Positions 1-9,123 of a stretch of DNA of 64,000 bases are shown in pieces. Source of the stretch: Betaproteobacteria bacterium (GTDB lineage: Bacteria > Pseudomonadota > Gammaproteobacteria > Burkholderiales > SG8-39); NCBI GenBank assembly GCA_016234705.1, contig JACRAS010000178.1, forward strand, positions 1 through 64,000, given 5' to 3'. The position numbers were made by a program, and so were the translations under genes. Each line of letters starts with the position of its first letter. Position 1 is the stretch's first letter. Below the pieces are notes generated by a model that worked only from the letters and a program-made list of their open reading frames with translations, was not told the origin of the DNA and made no database searches.

Positions 1-165
1 GACCGGATGGTCGCCTCCGGCGAACTCGAAAAATACCTGGTTGATGCGCCTTCCCAACCGATGACGCTGGGATCGAAAATCCTGGGCTTTACACTGATCG
101 CATTCGGCTTGCTGCTGCTGGTGTTCGTGCTGATCGGCGTATTCGGGGACGTGGCCGGCAGGTGA
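1..165 (+). CDS. C-terminal tail of a membrane protein (gene starts before the window)
   Basis: Only the last 54 codons are present, in frame 1, ending at TGA 163-165. The tail has a charged stretch (EKYLVDAP) followed by one strongly hydrophobic segment of about 24 residues rich in Leu, Val, Phe and Ile, and ends in a short GDVAGR tail, so the protein is anchored by a C-terminal membrane helix. I do not recognise the family from this fragment. It is followed by about 230 bases without a gene before the next start. Confidence 0.6.
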   Translation, partial: DRMVASGELEKYLVDAPSQPMTLGSKILGFTLIAFGLLLLVFVLIGVFGDVAGR

Positions 166-396
166 TGCGCGGACAGGGTGCGCTTCGATATCAAGCGCAT
201 GGCGGGTCTCGCGCCGGCGCTGGTTCGCCAGCGAGATTCATCTGTGATGGATGCTGGACCGGCGCTTGGCGACTATGTTTCCGGTCGATATGGGCATATA
301 ATTATGCGTGAGGTGTGAGGTCTCCGGCGCGATTAACCGTACGGAAAGCGGACGGTCGGAAACGGCTGATGCGTTAATTAACCTTTGAGATTCTCC

Positions 397-1521
397 ATGA
401 AAAAATCGATTCTGGGCATTTTGGTTTTGGCTTTGGCGTTGCTTGGTTGCACAGAAAAGAAGGACACCGCCGTCAAGGCGATGAAGGGCGATGTGGCTGC
501 CGGCAAAGCGCTGGCCGAGAAGACCTGCAGGACCTGTCACGGTGCGGACGGCGGGGGCGTGGCGCCGGCGATTCCGCATCTGGCAGCGCAGCGCGAACGC
601 TACCTGCTCGCTTCCCTGAACGAATACAAGAACGGGAAACGCACGCACGCCGCCCTGAGGGACATCGCAACGCAGATGAGCGAGGCGGATATGCGCAATG
701 TGGCCGCATACTTTGCCGGCCTGCCAGCCGCCCCGAGCGCCGCCGCCAAGGACGTCAAGCACACCTCACCTTACGAAAAGGGTAAAGCCCTGGCGGCCGA
801 GTGCGCCAAGTGTCACGGCGAAGACGGCAACGCCAAGACACCGGGAACGCCCACGCTGGCCGGCCAGCAGCCGCATTACCTTATCGCCGCAATCCTCGAG
901 TATCACCGCGACGATCGCAAGCTGACCACGATGAAATCGATCATGCGCGATTCCGACAGACTGGACCTGGAGAGCCTCGCCCTGTATTTCGCAGCGCAGA
1001 CCCCGGTGCAGCGCGCTGCGCCTGCGCGCGGCGATCCGGCCGCCGGCGAGCCGCTCAGCGCCATGTGTGGCGGCTGCCACGGCGCGCGCGGCGTCAGCAT
1101 CGACGCAGCAACACCGAACCTCGCCGGACAGGATGCGCAATACCTGGCAAAGGCGACCAAGTCCTATCGGACCACGCGCCAGAACTGGGGCATGCAGCGC
1201 TACGTGGCCGGGTTGAACGACAAGGACATCGACAACATCGTCGCGTTCTATGCTTCCCAGCAGCCCAAGGCCGGCGACCAGATACCGAGTTCAATCCAGG
1301 AGATCGCGGCCAAGTGCAACCGCTGTCATGACCAGGAGGACAGTCCTTCCATGGCGGCGCCGAAGATGCGGGGCCAGGACAAGGACTATCTGGTGATGGC
1401 CTTGAGAGGCTATCGCGATGGCAAGCGCGAAAGCACCACCATGCACAACATGAGCTTCCCCTACAGCAATGCCATCATAGAAGGCCTCGCCTCCTGGTAC
1501 GCGAGCCAACCGGCGAAGTAG
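397..1521 (+). CDS. Four-haem c-type cytochrome, predicted lipoprotein
   Basis: Start chosen at ATG 397; a TTG lies four codons upstream. The first 22 residues form a lipoprotein signal ending in LLGC, so the protein is probably tethered to a membrane and periplasmic. Four CxxCH haem motifs (near residues 44, 136, 224 and 307) sit in four consecutive class I cytochrome c domains, each with the helix pattern that follows the haem (LAxQxxxYL..YxxGxR) and a distal Met region. The chain is probably four tandem copies of a CccA/c553-like domain. It transfers electrons in the periplasm; the partner is unknown, but a second four-domain cytochrome (2806-4047) and a membrane cytochrome lie next door on the other strand. 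Confidence 0.85.
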   Translation: MKKSILGILVLALALLGCTEKKDTAVKAMKGDVAAGKALAEKTCRTCHGADGGGVAPAIPHLAAQRERYLLASLNEYKNGKRTHAALRDIATQMSEADMRNVAAYFAGLPAAPSAAAKDVKHTSPYEKGKALAAECAKCHGEDGNAKTPGTPTLAGQQPHYLIAAILEYHRDDRKLTTMKSIMRDSDRLDLESLALYFAAQTPVQRAAPARGDPAAGEPLSAMCGGCHGARGVSIDAATPNLAGQDAQYLAKATKSYRTTRQNWGMQRYVAGLNDKDIDNIVAFYASQQPKAGDQIPSSIQEIAAKCNRCHDQEDSPSMAAPKMRGQDKDYLVMALRGYRDGKRESTTMHNMSFPYSNAIIEGLASWYASQPAK

Positions 1522-1577
1522 GTCTTCGCCGCATAGCGATTGCCGTCAAGCGGCTAATCGCCCGTCCCACTGAAGAC

Positions 1578-1615
1578 ACGCCGCCGTGGCAGAAAGCCCG
1601 GCGGCGTTTGTTTTT
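1578..1615 (+). terminator. Rho-independent terminator after the four-haem cytochrome
   Basis: A 9-bp GC stem (ACGCCGCCG 1578-1586 with CGGCGGCGT 1599-1607) closes a 12-nt loop and runs into a T-rich tract TTTGTTTTTG. It lies 56 bases after the cytochrome stop. Confidence 0.75.
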
Positions 1616-1666
1616 GTCAGTGATGTCAGACAAAAGCAACCCCACGCCGCTCTTGCCTTTATCCAG

Positions 1667-1871
1667 AACCCTGTTTTCTGTGCGGATGCGCTTTTCATCC
1701 GCACAGAAAACAGGGTTGGCGCGCGCAGCGCGCAATGGTCGCTTGCCGGCGTCGGCGGGCATGTGGGGATACATCGAACTGCGGCGATAGAACTTGCGCG
1801 GACGGCGCCCCGTCCGCGCGGATCGTCGATAGCGCACGGATAAAAAGCGCATCCGCGCGCTATCGACGATC
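1667..1871. repeat. Extragenic palindrome array A (three hairpins)
   Basis: Three strong inverted repeats follow one another: a perfect 22-bp stem (1667-1688 / 1696-1717) with loop CGCTTTT; a 10-bp stem (1796-1805 / 1810-1819); and a 15-bp stem (1821-1835 / 1857-1871) whose loop carries an inner CGGAT/ATCCG pair. The block GTGCGGATG-xxCTTTT-CATCCGCAC and the flanking GCGCGCAGCGCGC recur in inverted orientation at 43.25-43.44 kb. This fits a REP/BIME-like mobile palindrome rather than a terminator. The rest of 1522-1947 holds no gene. Confidence 0.75.
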
Positions 1872-1947
1872 TTGTACAAAACCCCCGCGCTATCCCTCTC
1901 GTTATCCGTACAGAAAGCGCAGTTGGCGCACGCGGCGCGCTTATGCT

Positions 1948-2733
1948 TCAACCCACCGCGATCTCGTCCACGCCGTGCCGGTGCTCCACGGCTTCGGGTG
2001 TCCCCGAGAACCACAGCTGATACATCGAAACGACCCACATGAAAGCAAAGCATAAACCTTGCAGCGCGCCCGCGCCCATGGTCACGAGAGCGAAGGGATG
2101 ATACAGCTTGACCAAGTACCAGGATATGACGTCCACCGCGAGGCACAAAAAAGGCAATGCGACAATAGCGGCTTTCAGCCAGACCGGCCGCCAAAAAGCG
2201 TGGCTGAAGATAGTACCCACCAAGTAGAAGATGAACGTTAGCCCAAAGAGGTGGATGTGCGACACCCGAACCAGCGTGAAGATATCGGTTCCCGTGTCCT
2301 GCTCGGTCACCTTCTTCAGGTTGTCCAGGCCATTCAAGTTCGCCAAGTGCGGATTACTGCCGTCATGGCAGCTCGAGCAACGCTTTTCTATAATCGGTTT
2401 GATCGCGGATTCATATTTCGCCTTGTCGGCACCCTGCTGAACCCAGGAGACAAGCACGTTGAGCTCGTCGGGCGGGAGCATGTTCGACATCGGGCCGCGC
2501 AGCGCCGATTCCAGGCGCGAACCCTTACCGCTGCCCGAATAGGCAATGACGAGATCGTCGTAGGACATATCCATCGGGTTTCCGTCGCGCCCGGAGTAGG
2601 TATGGAACAAATAGATCGCGGCAAACATGTAGGCAAGCCCCAAGACGAGCAGCACCGCCGTGTACATGACGCGCACGCTGGTGGGCAGCTCCGAGAAATG
2701 CAGGTAATGGCGATGCAGTGGCGTCTCACTCAT
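1948..2733 (-). CDS. Membrane-bound monohaem cytochrome c protein
   Basis: 261 residues. An N-terminal transmembrane helix (about 23-43) is followed by a periplasmic stretch with a single CSSCH haem motif (119-123), then about three more hydrophobic segments (about 160-178, 188-206, 215-240) with His residues (RVSHIHLFG) that could be additional metal or haem ligands. The start has a GGATAG-like ribosome site. The mix of a c-type haem domain and a polytopic C-terminal half suggests an electron entry or exit subunit at the membrane. It lies just upstream of, and on the same strand as, the RR/HK and four-haem cytochrome genes. I cannot assign an established family name. Confidence 0.7.
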   Translation of the reverse strand: MSETPLHRHYLHFSELPTSVRVMYTAVLLVLGLAYMFAAIYLFHTYSGRDGNPMDMSYDDLVIAYSGSGKGSRLESALRGPMSNMLPPDELNVLVSWVQQGADKAKYESAIKPIIEKRCSSCHDGSNPHLANLNGLDNLKKVTEQDTGTDIFTLVRVSHIHLFGLTFIFYLVGTIFSHAFWRPVWLKAAIVALPFLCLAVDVISWYLVKLYHPFALVTMGAGALQGLCFAFMWVVSMYQLWFSGTPEAVEHRHGVDEIAVG

Positions 2734-2805
2734 GATCTATCCGTTTATTGGGTGGGCTGAAAGTTCGAAATACGACGCGGGTATAGCCAAGGTTCCGGCA
2801 GGTTT

Positions 2806-4047
2806 CTATTTGGATACGGGGGGCGGAGGCAGAATCAGGTAGGCAAGGCCGCGCGCCTTCTGCCGCGCATAATGGGCGGCAAGGCCGTCGACCAGCGCGT
2901 CATCCAGGCCTTCGGACATCACTGCCATTTCCTTGCTCTTGCGCTCGCCCTTTTTGTACGCGTGCAGCACCCGTTCCAGATATTCCAAGCGCTGCGCGGC
3001 CAAACCGGGCGAACGCGGATCGGTGCTATTGCCATTGACACCATGGCAGCGGTCGCAGCGCTCAGCCCACTCCACAACGGTCAGGGGCTTGCCGACCTTG
3101 GGCGCCTGGGGTGCCTGGCCGGCGTAGTATGCAGCCAAATTCTTTGCGCTGGATTCGTCGATCGAAGTCGCGGGACCTTTCATCGTCGCGTCGTTGCGTG
3201 ATCCGTCTTTGTAAGCGCGCATCGCATCGAAAAAATACTGTGCGTCCTGTCCGGCGAGGCCGGGTGTAGTCGGGCTGCCGCTCACGCCGCCTTCGCCGTG
3301 GCAACCGACGCAACCGGCGGCGGCTGCTTTCCCCGCCGCCGCATTGCCCGGTGCCGGCGTCTGCGCCTTGCCCGGTTTTTGCAGCGCATAGTAAAGCGCG
3401 ATGTTATTGAGATCGGCCTCGCTCAGGCCCGATACCAGGGTCTTCATCATGTCATGCTTGCGCTGTCCGCCCTTGTAGGCCTTGATTGCCGCAATGAAAT
3501 ACTTCGGATCCATCCCGATCAGGCTGGGCATCCCGGGGGTTTTGCTGATCCCGGCCTCGCCATGACATCCGCCGCAGCCTGCGGCGGCCGCTTTGCCGGC
3601 GCTAAGCGCACCCGGTCTGGCCGGGGCGGGTTTGGCGCCGCCGCCGCTCGGGTCGGCGGGCTCCAGGCTCGCATAGTATGCGGACACTTTCATGATCGCA
3701 TCGTCGTTCATGTACTTGACCGTATTGGCCATGGGGTTGCTGCCGCGCCCGCCCGCCTGATAAATCTTCATCTCGAGGTGAAGGTAGACCGGCCGCTGCC
3801 CCGCGATATGGGGTACGCCCTTTTGTTTGGCGATCCCGTTCAGGCCGTGGCAACCGGCGCACATGGTTTCAGCCACGCGCTTGCCTTCGGCCACGTCCTG
3901 GGCTGTCGCGTACACGATTTTGAAATCCGCACTATTGGCGGCACCCAGATTGATGGTTTGGGCCACCCCCGCGGTCGCCAGCAAGCCCCCGGCAAGGCCA
4001 GCGCCGAACATCGTCAGGAAAACAATCCGCGCGCTTCGTTTCATCAA
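2806..4047 (-). CDS. Exported four-haem c-type cytochrome
   Basis: 413 residues with a Sec-type signal (about 1-29, ending AxAGVAQ). Four CxxCH motifs at 63-67 (CAGCH), 158-162 (CGGCH), 246-250 (CVGCH) and 331-335 (CDRCH) lie in four tandem class I cytochrome c domains with Pro/Ala-rich linkers (GGGAKPAPARPG, AQTPAPGN). Architecture matches the divergent cytochrome at 397-1521, so the two are probably paralogues from duplication. Expected role: soluble periplasmic electron carrier. It is 72 bases upstream of the membrane cytochrome on the same strand, and the two are probably co-transcribed. Confidence 0.88.
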   Translation of the reverse strand: MMKRSARIVFLTMFGAGLAGGLLATAGVAQTINLGAANSADFKIVYATAQDVAEGKRVAETMCAGCHGLNGIAKQKGVPHIAGQRPVYLHLEMKIYQAGGRGSNPMANTVKYMNDDAIMKVSAYYASLEPADPSGGGAKPAPARPGALSAGKAAAAGCGGCHGEAGISKTPGMPSLIGMDPKYFIAAIKAYKGGQRKHDMMKTLVSGLSEADLNNIALYYALQKPGKAQTPAPGNAAAGKAAAAGCVGCHGEGGVSGSPTTPGLAGQDAQYFFDAMRAYKDGSRNDATMKGPATSIDESSAKNLAAYYAGQAPQAPKVGKPLTVVEWAERCDRCHGVNGNSTDPRSPGLAAQRLEYLERVLHAYKKGERKSKEMAVMSEGLDDALVDGLAAHYARQKARGLAYLILPPPPVSK

Positions 4048-4244
4048 CGTTCCCTCGAACGATCAACTGAATCCGCAATATCCCCCGCCTGCGTGGCCAT
4101 CGGCCGCCGCTTCCGCTCGTCGAAATCTGGATCGAGTCTGCCGGGATGCCAAGCTTTTTTTTGCACTTAAACGCAGGTTGGAATTGTAGCATGAAGCCAT
4201 GATATGTGCCCGCTCCCGGAGCCCTATTTCCAACCGCAAACAGC

Positions 4245-4898
4245 CTACTTGGCGACGTCGCGGCCGGCGGCGCGCACCGCCAGCATTGCCGCTTCCATGC
4301 GGCTGCGCACATGCAGTTTCTCCAGGATATTGGTGATGTAATGCTTGATGGTTTTCTCCGACAGATGCAGGCGGTCGCCGATCTCGCGGTTGGTCAACCC
4401 TTCGACCACCAGCTTTAGAATCGCCGACTCGCGCTCGGTCAACCCTTGAAGGGGATCCTGCGGCGCGGGACCGCGGGTGAGCGTGACCAGAATCCCCGCG
4501 GCAAGCGACGGCGTGACGTAGACCTCCCCTTGCGCAACGGAGCGAACCACGCGCGCCAGCTCGTGTGCGGAAACGCCTTTGAGCACGTAGGCGCGGGCGC
4601 CGGCCTTGAACGAAGCGAGCAATTTGCTCTCGTCCTCCATCACCGTCAGCATCATTACCTTGGTGGTGGGACAGGCGGTCGTTATCTTCTCGGCGGTGAC
4701 AATTCCGCCCCAGCCGGGCATGGTGATGTCGAGCAGCACGACGTCCGGGACAAGGTCACACGCCATGCGCAGGGCGTCCTCGCCGCAACAGGCCTCGCCG
4801 ACAACCTCGAAATCCGGCTGGGACGCCAGACTATGCACCACGCCCTCGCGAAACAGCGGATGATCGTCCGCGACCAGGATGCTGATGCCGTCAGCCAT
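4245..4898 (-). CDS. NarL/FixJ-family response regulator
   Basis: 217 residues from ATG 4898, chosen because ILVADDHPLFREG then sits at residue 7 as in the family. Receiver domain: acidic pair D11-D12, phospho-acceptor D57 in LLDITMPG, and conserved Lys in YVLKGVS. The C-terminal LuxR-type helix-turn-helix has LTxRExxIL, EGLTNREIGDRL and SEKTIKHY. The start overlaps the 3' end of the histidine kinase gene by 8 bases, so the two are translationally coupled. Likely targets are the surrounding cytochrome genes (inference from position). Confidence 0.93.
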   Translation of the reverse strand: MADGISILVADDHPLFREGVVHSLASQPDFEVVGEACCGEDALRMACDLVPDVVLLDITMPGWGGIVTAEKITTACPTTKVMMLTVMEDESKLLASFKAGARAYVLKGVSAHELARVVRSVAQGEVYVTPSLAAGILVTLTRGPAPQDPLQGLTERESAILKLVVEGLTNREIGDRLHLSEKTIKHYITNILEKLHVRSRMEAAMLAVRAAGRDVAK

Positions 4899-6318
4899 CG
4901 GCGCTCTCCAACTGCCACAGTGGCAGCGACACGCGCACGATGGTGCCGCGACCGATGGCACTGCGGACTTCGAAACTGCCGCCGAGCAGTTCCACCCGCT
5001 CGCGCATCCAATCGAGCCCGAAATGACCGTCCGCCTTCAACGCGTCGGGATCGAAACCTTTGCCGGCATCAGCCACTTCGACGCTCACGCGGCCATCCGC
5101 ACCGCTCACCGCCACGCGCTGGGCGTGGCCGCCGCCGTGACGAAATCCATTGGCCAGCGATTCCTGCAGCACCCGGAACAACGTGATTCTTACCGGCAAC
5201 GGGGCCGCATCTGGGGCATTGTCAAGCGTGACCGGGACGGCGACACCGGTTTTGCGCTGATGGTCATCCGCGGCGCGCTGCAGCGTCTCCGCCAGCGAAA
5301 GCTGCTCGATTTCCGGCAACTGCAGCCCACGCAAGATGGCGCGCAGGTCGGCGAGCGCAGACTGGAGCGCCAGGTGGATGGTGCGAAAATCCTCGCTCAC
5401 CTTGCCGTTGCGGCCCAGTGAATGCTCGCAGTTCCCGCACACGTCGGCAAGCGATTCGATGCGCATCGACGCCAGCGCCAATCCCTGCCCCGGCCCGTCG
5501 TGCAAATCGGTGGCGATGTTGCGCAGAAACTGTTCGTTCAGCGCCATGGTGCGCGCCGCGGCCCGATTCACCCGCTCGTGGAGATGCTCGTTTTGCACCA
5601 GCAATGCGGTTAGCTGGTTCACCTTTTCGCCAAGCTCCCGCTGCTGCGTCGCGATGGTCCGGTTTGCCTTCCTCACCAGCGTCGCCAGCAGCACCAGCAT
5701 CGCCAGCGTTACCGCACCATGCATGCCCCAACTACGCCATTTTGCGACGCTCACGCCCTGCTCCAAGTCGTCGGTTGCCAGGAAAAATCCGGCGACTGCG
5801 AGAATCGAGCGGTCGCCTTCGGCGCGCAGCGGCGCATAGGTCTCGATCAGACGCGACCAGGGCAGGCTCTTGAGTTCGCTCGCGAGCTCGTTCTTTTCCA
5901 CGATGCGCGAGCGCACCTCGCCCGCGAACGCCGACTCCAGCGGCCGCTCCATCGGATACACCCGTCCCACCAATGACGGATCGGCGCTGCTGTACATGAT
6001 GCGGCCGTTGCGCCCCCAAATCTTGAGCGCGACGATATGCTCGCCCAAATGGCTGCCGCTGAGCATGCGGTCGAGCGCAAGTTGATCGGCACCATCGAGC
6101 CTGTCGGCATTGGCGAGCGACTGCACGTGCGGGGTCACGGCGCCGTCCAGGTACAAATTGGTCACGATCCCGGTTCCATTGACAACCCCGGTTTCGATTT
6201 GGCGACCCACCCAGAGGCCGATCAGCGCCATTCCGGCAAGCAAAACCAGAAATCCGATCAGCAAGAACCGGTGTACAAGGCTGAGTTTGGCTAACATGTT
6301 CATGGGCGTGCGAATCAT
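4891..6318 (-). CDS. NarX-type sensor histidine kinase
   Basis: Open from 6405; the start is placed near ATG 6318 so that a short N-terminal segment precedes the first membrane helix (LVHRFLLIGFLVLL). A periplasmic sensor region of about 150 residues and a second helix (VTLAMLVLLATLV) follow, then a HisKA_3 dimerisation domain with the phosphorylated His in DLHDGPGQG and a HATPase_c domain with ADAGKGFDPD and the G2 box GRGTIVRVSLP. It phosphorylates the overlapping response regulator. The ligand is unknown; no PAS or GAF domain is evident. Alternative starts at 6303 and 6297 are possible. Confidence 0.9.
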   Translation of the reverse strand: MIRTPMNMLAKLSLVHRFLLIGFLVLLAGMALIGLWVGRQIETGVVNGTGIVTNLYLDGAVTPHVQSLANADRLDGADQLALDRMLSGSHLGEHIVALKIWGRNGRIMYSSADPSLVGRVYPMERPLESAFAGEVRSRIVEKNELASELKSLPWSRLIETYAPLRAEGDRSILAVAGFFLATDDLEQGVSVAKWRSWGMHGAVTLAMLVLLATLVRKANRTIATQQRELGEKVNQLTALLVQNEHLHERVNRAAARTMALNEQFLRNIATDLHDGPGQGLALASMRIESLADVCGNCEHSLGRNGKVSEDFRTIHLALQSALADLRAILRGLQLPEIEQLSLAETLQRAADDHQRKTGVAVPVTLDNAPDAAPLPVRITLFRVLQESLANGFRHGGGHAQRVAVSGADGRVSVEVADAGKGFDPDALKADGHFGLDWMRERVELLGGSFEVRSAIGRGTIVRVSLPLWQLESADG

Positions 6319-6440
6319 TCTAACAGCCGCCGAGCGCAGCCACCATCGCCCATGGTCTCGGACCAAAGGCCCGAGCGTCAGATCAAAATTGGATCCATGG
6401 TCCATTGCGCGCTCTTGCCCAACTCGTCACCATAGTCGGC

Positions 6441-7265
6441 ATGGCTACGCTTTCGACCAAGCATGCTGGAGATCAACTAAGCAGCCGGTTAGCGGCGCTC
6501 GCTCTCGCTGCAATCGCCGCCTGTCTCTCCTGCGCGCCGGCGTTTGCGTCAAAAGCGCGGCCGAGCGTGTACGAAACCACGTTGGAAGAACAGAACGCGA
6601 AAACGCCCGAGCTTGCGACTGACGAGCTCAAGGCGCTACTGGCAAAGAGGAGCGCGACGCTGTTCGATGCGCGCACGACCGAGGAATACGATATTGCACA
6701 TATTCCGGGAAGCCTAGTCCTGGATCAGAAACAGCTTGGACGCTTCACCCAATCCTTTCCCGACCGGAGCATGAGCATCGTCGTGTATTCCAACGGCCCG
6801 TTTTGCGACCGCGCCCGGCTTCGGTCGGAAGATCTGCTGCGTCTGGGATATACCAGGATAAGCCGCTATCAGCTTGGCCTGCCCGTTTGGCGCGCCCTCG
6901 GCAACATAGCGGAGACCAGTCTGCATGGATTCCGCCAGGTTGCTCGCGACAGCAATTCGTTCATCGTCGATGCGCGCGGCCGTGCCGAATACGCGGCGGG
7001 CACCGTGCCCGGCGCGCAGGCTATCCTTGCGGGCGAAGTGAGCAAGGCCGAAAAGGACCGCCGCCTGCGCTATTTGGACCACAGCGCCCGCGTGATCGTT
7101 TTCGCCAACAGCGAGGGCGAAGCACGCGCGGTAGCCGATGAATTTGCCCGAAACGCGTACTCGAATACCAGCTACTTCGCCGGTACCTATGCGGAATTGA
7201 AACGAGCCAAATTCTTCACCGAGCGCAAGCCATCTGCCTCGGATCTCGACGATTTAACGAAATGA
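6441..7265 (+). CDS. Exported double-rhodanese protein
   Basis: Start ATG 6441 gives a clear signal peptide (LAALALAAIAACLSCAPAFA); a TTG at 6405 is open upstream. Two rhodanese domains follow. The first has FDARTTEEYDIAHIPGS and a candidate catalytic Cys in SNGPFCDRAR. The second has VDARGRAEYAAGTVPGA but its active-site loop reads FANSEGEA with no Cys, so it is probably non-catalytic. Rhodaneses carry sulfane sulfur as a Cys persulfide; here this would occur in the periplasm. The gene is 14 bases upstream of the six-haem cytochrome and heads the operon, tying that operon to sulfur chemistry (inference). Confidence 0.85.
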   Translation: MATLSTKHAGDQLSSRLAALALAAIAACLSCAPAFASKARPSVYETTLEEQNAKTPELATDELKALLAKRSATLFDARTTEEYDIAHIPGSLVLDQKQLGRFTQSFPDRSMSIVVYSNGPFCDRARLRSEDLLRLGYTRISRYQLGLPVWRALGNIAETSLHGFRQVARDSNSFIVDARGRAEYAAGTVPGAQAILAGEVSKAEKDRRLRYLDHSARVIVFANSEGEARAVADEFARNAYSNTSYFAGTYAELKRAKFFTERKPSASDLDDLTK

Positions 7266-7279
7266 ACTGAAAGGCGAGC

Positions 7280-8275
7280 ATGCCCAAACATATTTTTCGA
7301 CTGGTGTCTTTGATCCTAGGTTTTGTCGCAGCGGCGAGCATCGCAATAGCGTTTCTCGTCCCGGATTCCTTCTACAGGTTCGGCCACTACCGCGCCAACT
7401 CGGTTATCGAGATCGCCGCCCAGGAGCCGGTGTTGCAGACCGCGCATTACTGCAAGGACTGTCACACCGAACGCCATGCGCAATGGTCGGCGAGTAACCA
7501 CAAGTCGGTGACCTGTGAAGTGTGCCACGGCGCGGCGCTGGGGCATCCGCAGAAAGGCAAGCTGCCGATCCCGAAAGATGCGGCAAAACTGTGCACGCTG
7601 TGTCACGAGGCCATGCCGGGAAGACCCCGTACCCAGCCGCAAATCCAGGTGGCGCAGCATTCCAGCGGCCAGCAATGCACCGTCTGTCATAACCCGCATT
7701 CGCCCAAGATCGCCGCCGCCCTGGTGAAAGTCGCAGGCAATGCCGCGGCCGGAAAACAGAAGGCGGCCGACTGCGCCGCCTGTCATGGCGAGGCCGGAAT
7801 CAGCCCGAACGACACCTGGCCGAATCTTGCCGGACAAAACGCCGCCTACCTGGCGCGGATTTTGTCGGCCTACAAGTCCGGCGATCAAAAGGACGTCGCA
7901 ATGACGCCCCTGGCGCAGGCGCTGAGCACTGCCGACATCCAGAATCTCGCGACCTATTACGCCGGCTTGAGCTGCAAAGGGGCGGCGGGCGAAAAACCCG
8001 CGGGCGATGCCGCCGCCGGAAAAGTCTTGGCGAAGAACTGCGTGGCCTGCCACGGCGAGACCGGCATCGGCAGCAATCCTGCTTGGCCGAACATCGCCGG
8101 GCAACAGCCGGGCTACCTGGTGAACGTGCTCAAGGCGTTCAAGGCCGGATTGCGCAAAGACCCGATGATGGCGGGCGTTAGCAGGGGCCTGAGCGACACC
8201 GACATCGCCAACCTGGCCGCGTACTACACTGCGCAGAACTGTCAGTCACCTAAGCAAGGGAAGGCAAAACCATGA
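7280..8275 (+). CDS. Six-haem c-type cytochrome, fused tetrahaem plus two c domains
   Basis: 331 residues with an N-terminal membrane anchor (about 7-27). Six CxxCH motifs: four closely spaced (58-62, 79-83, 105-109, 133-137) form a compact NrfH/NapC-like or cytochrome c3-like module, and two (165-169, 254-258) sit in separate class I cytochrome c domains of the same type as the four-domain cytochromes nearby. This looks like a fusion of a quinol-side multihaem module to soluble c domains. The stop overlaps the start of the ferredoxin gene by 4 bases (ATGA), so the products probably form one complex with the FeS and NrfD subunits. Confidence 0.85.
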   Translation: MPKHIFRLVSLILGFVAAASIAIAFLVPDSFYRFGHYRANSVIEIAAQEPVLQTAHYCKDCHTERHAQWSASNHKSVTCEVCHGAALGHPQKGKLPIPKDAAKLCTLCHEAMPGRPRTQPQIQVAQHSSGQQCTVCHNPHSPKIAAALVKVAGNAAAGKQKAADCAACHGEAGISPNDTWPNLAGQNAAYLARILSAYKSGDQKDVAMTPLAQALSTADIQNLATYYAGLSCKGAAGEKPAGDAAAGKVLAKNCVACHGETGIGSNPAWPNIAGQQPGYLVNVLKAFKAGLRKDPMMAGVSRGLSDTDIANLAAYYTAQNCQSPKQGKAKP

Positions 8276-9123
8276 AGAAAGAAGACTCAAAACCCACGCT
8301 GGAAGCGCGGCGCGCGTTCCTCGCCAAGCTCGGCGGCGCCGCAACCTGCGCTGGCGTCGTGGTGAGTGCCGCAACGTTGGGTGTGGTCCCGGCGGTCGCG
8401 GCAAAAACTGGGGCGCCACCCGATGCCGGTTCCTTCCCCACCAAGGATTACGACTGGACCAAGCACCAATGGGGTTTCGGCGTGGATGCCACGAAGTGCA
8501 TCGGCTGCCTGCGCTGCGTCGAGGCGTGCAAGAACGAAAACGACGTTCCGCGCAACGCGCACCAGTTCCGCACCTGGGTGGAGCGCTACGTCCACCTGGA
8601 AGGCGAGGAAGCGGTGCGCATCGACAGCCAGCAGGATCCGGTCAACATCCAGGCCTCCGGTTCGGAGAAGGAATTTCGCTTTGCCAACCGCTACAAGGAT
8701 GCGAAGGTCGACAAGGCCTTCTTCGTGCCCAAGCTTTGCAACCACTGCGCGCATCCGGCCTGCGTGCAGGTGTGTCCGGTCGGCGCGACCTACAAGACCG
8801 AGGACGGCGTGGTATTGATCGACCACGATTATTGCATCGGCTGCAGATACTGCGTCCAGGCCTGTCCCTACGGCGCGCGCTACTTCAACGAGGAAAAGGG
8901 GGTGTCGGACAAATGCACCTGGTGTTATCACCGCATCACCAAGGGACTCGAGCCGGCGTGTGTCGAGGTCTGTCCGGTCGGCGCCCGGGTTTTCGGCGAT
9001 CAAAAGGACAAGCAGAGCCCGATCAGCCTGTTCATACGCAATAACCGCGTGCAAGTGCTCAGACCCGAATCCGGAAATGCTCCGAACGTATTTTATGTAG
9101 GCATCGACAAAGAGGTGAACTAG
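8272..9123 (+). CDS. Tat-exported 4x[4Fe-4S] ferredoxin subunit (PsrB/NrfC/DsrO type)
   Basis: 283 residues. The N-terminus has a twin-arginine-like RRAFLAKLGG followed by a hydrophobic stretch, so the folded protein is probably exported. Four cluster motifs are visible: CIGCLRCVEAC, CNHCAHPACVQVC, CIGCRYCVQAC and CTWC with a later CVEVC, the usual set of the polysulfide/DMSO-reductase electron-transfer subunit. It should relay electrons between the NrfD subunit and the cytochrome. Its stop overlaps the GTG start of the NrfD gene. No molybdopterin catalytic subunit is found upstream or downstream. Confidence 0.92.
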   Translation: MKKEDSKPTLEARRAFLAKLGGAATCAGVVVSAATLGVVPAVAAKTGAPPDAGSFPTKDYDWTKHQWGFGVDATKCIGCLRCVEACKNENDVPRNAHQFRTWVERYVHLEGEEAVRIDSQQDPVNIQASGSEKEFRFANRYKDAKVDKAFFVPKLCNHCAHPACVQVCPVGATYKTEDGVVLIDHDYCIGCRYCVQACPYGARYFNEEKGVSDKCTWCYHRITKGLEPACVEVCPVGARVFGDQKDKQSPISLFIRNNRVQVLRPESGNAPNVFYVGIDKEVN

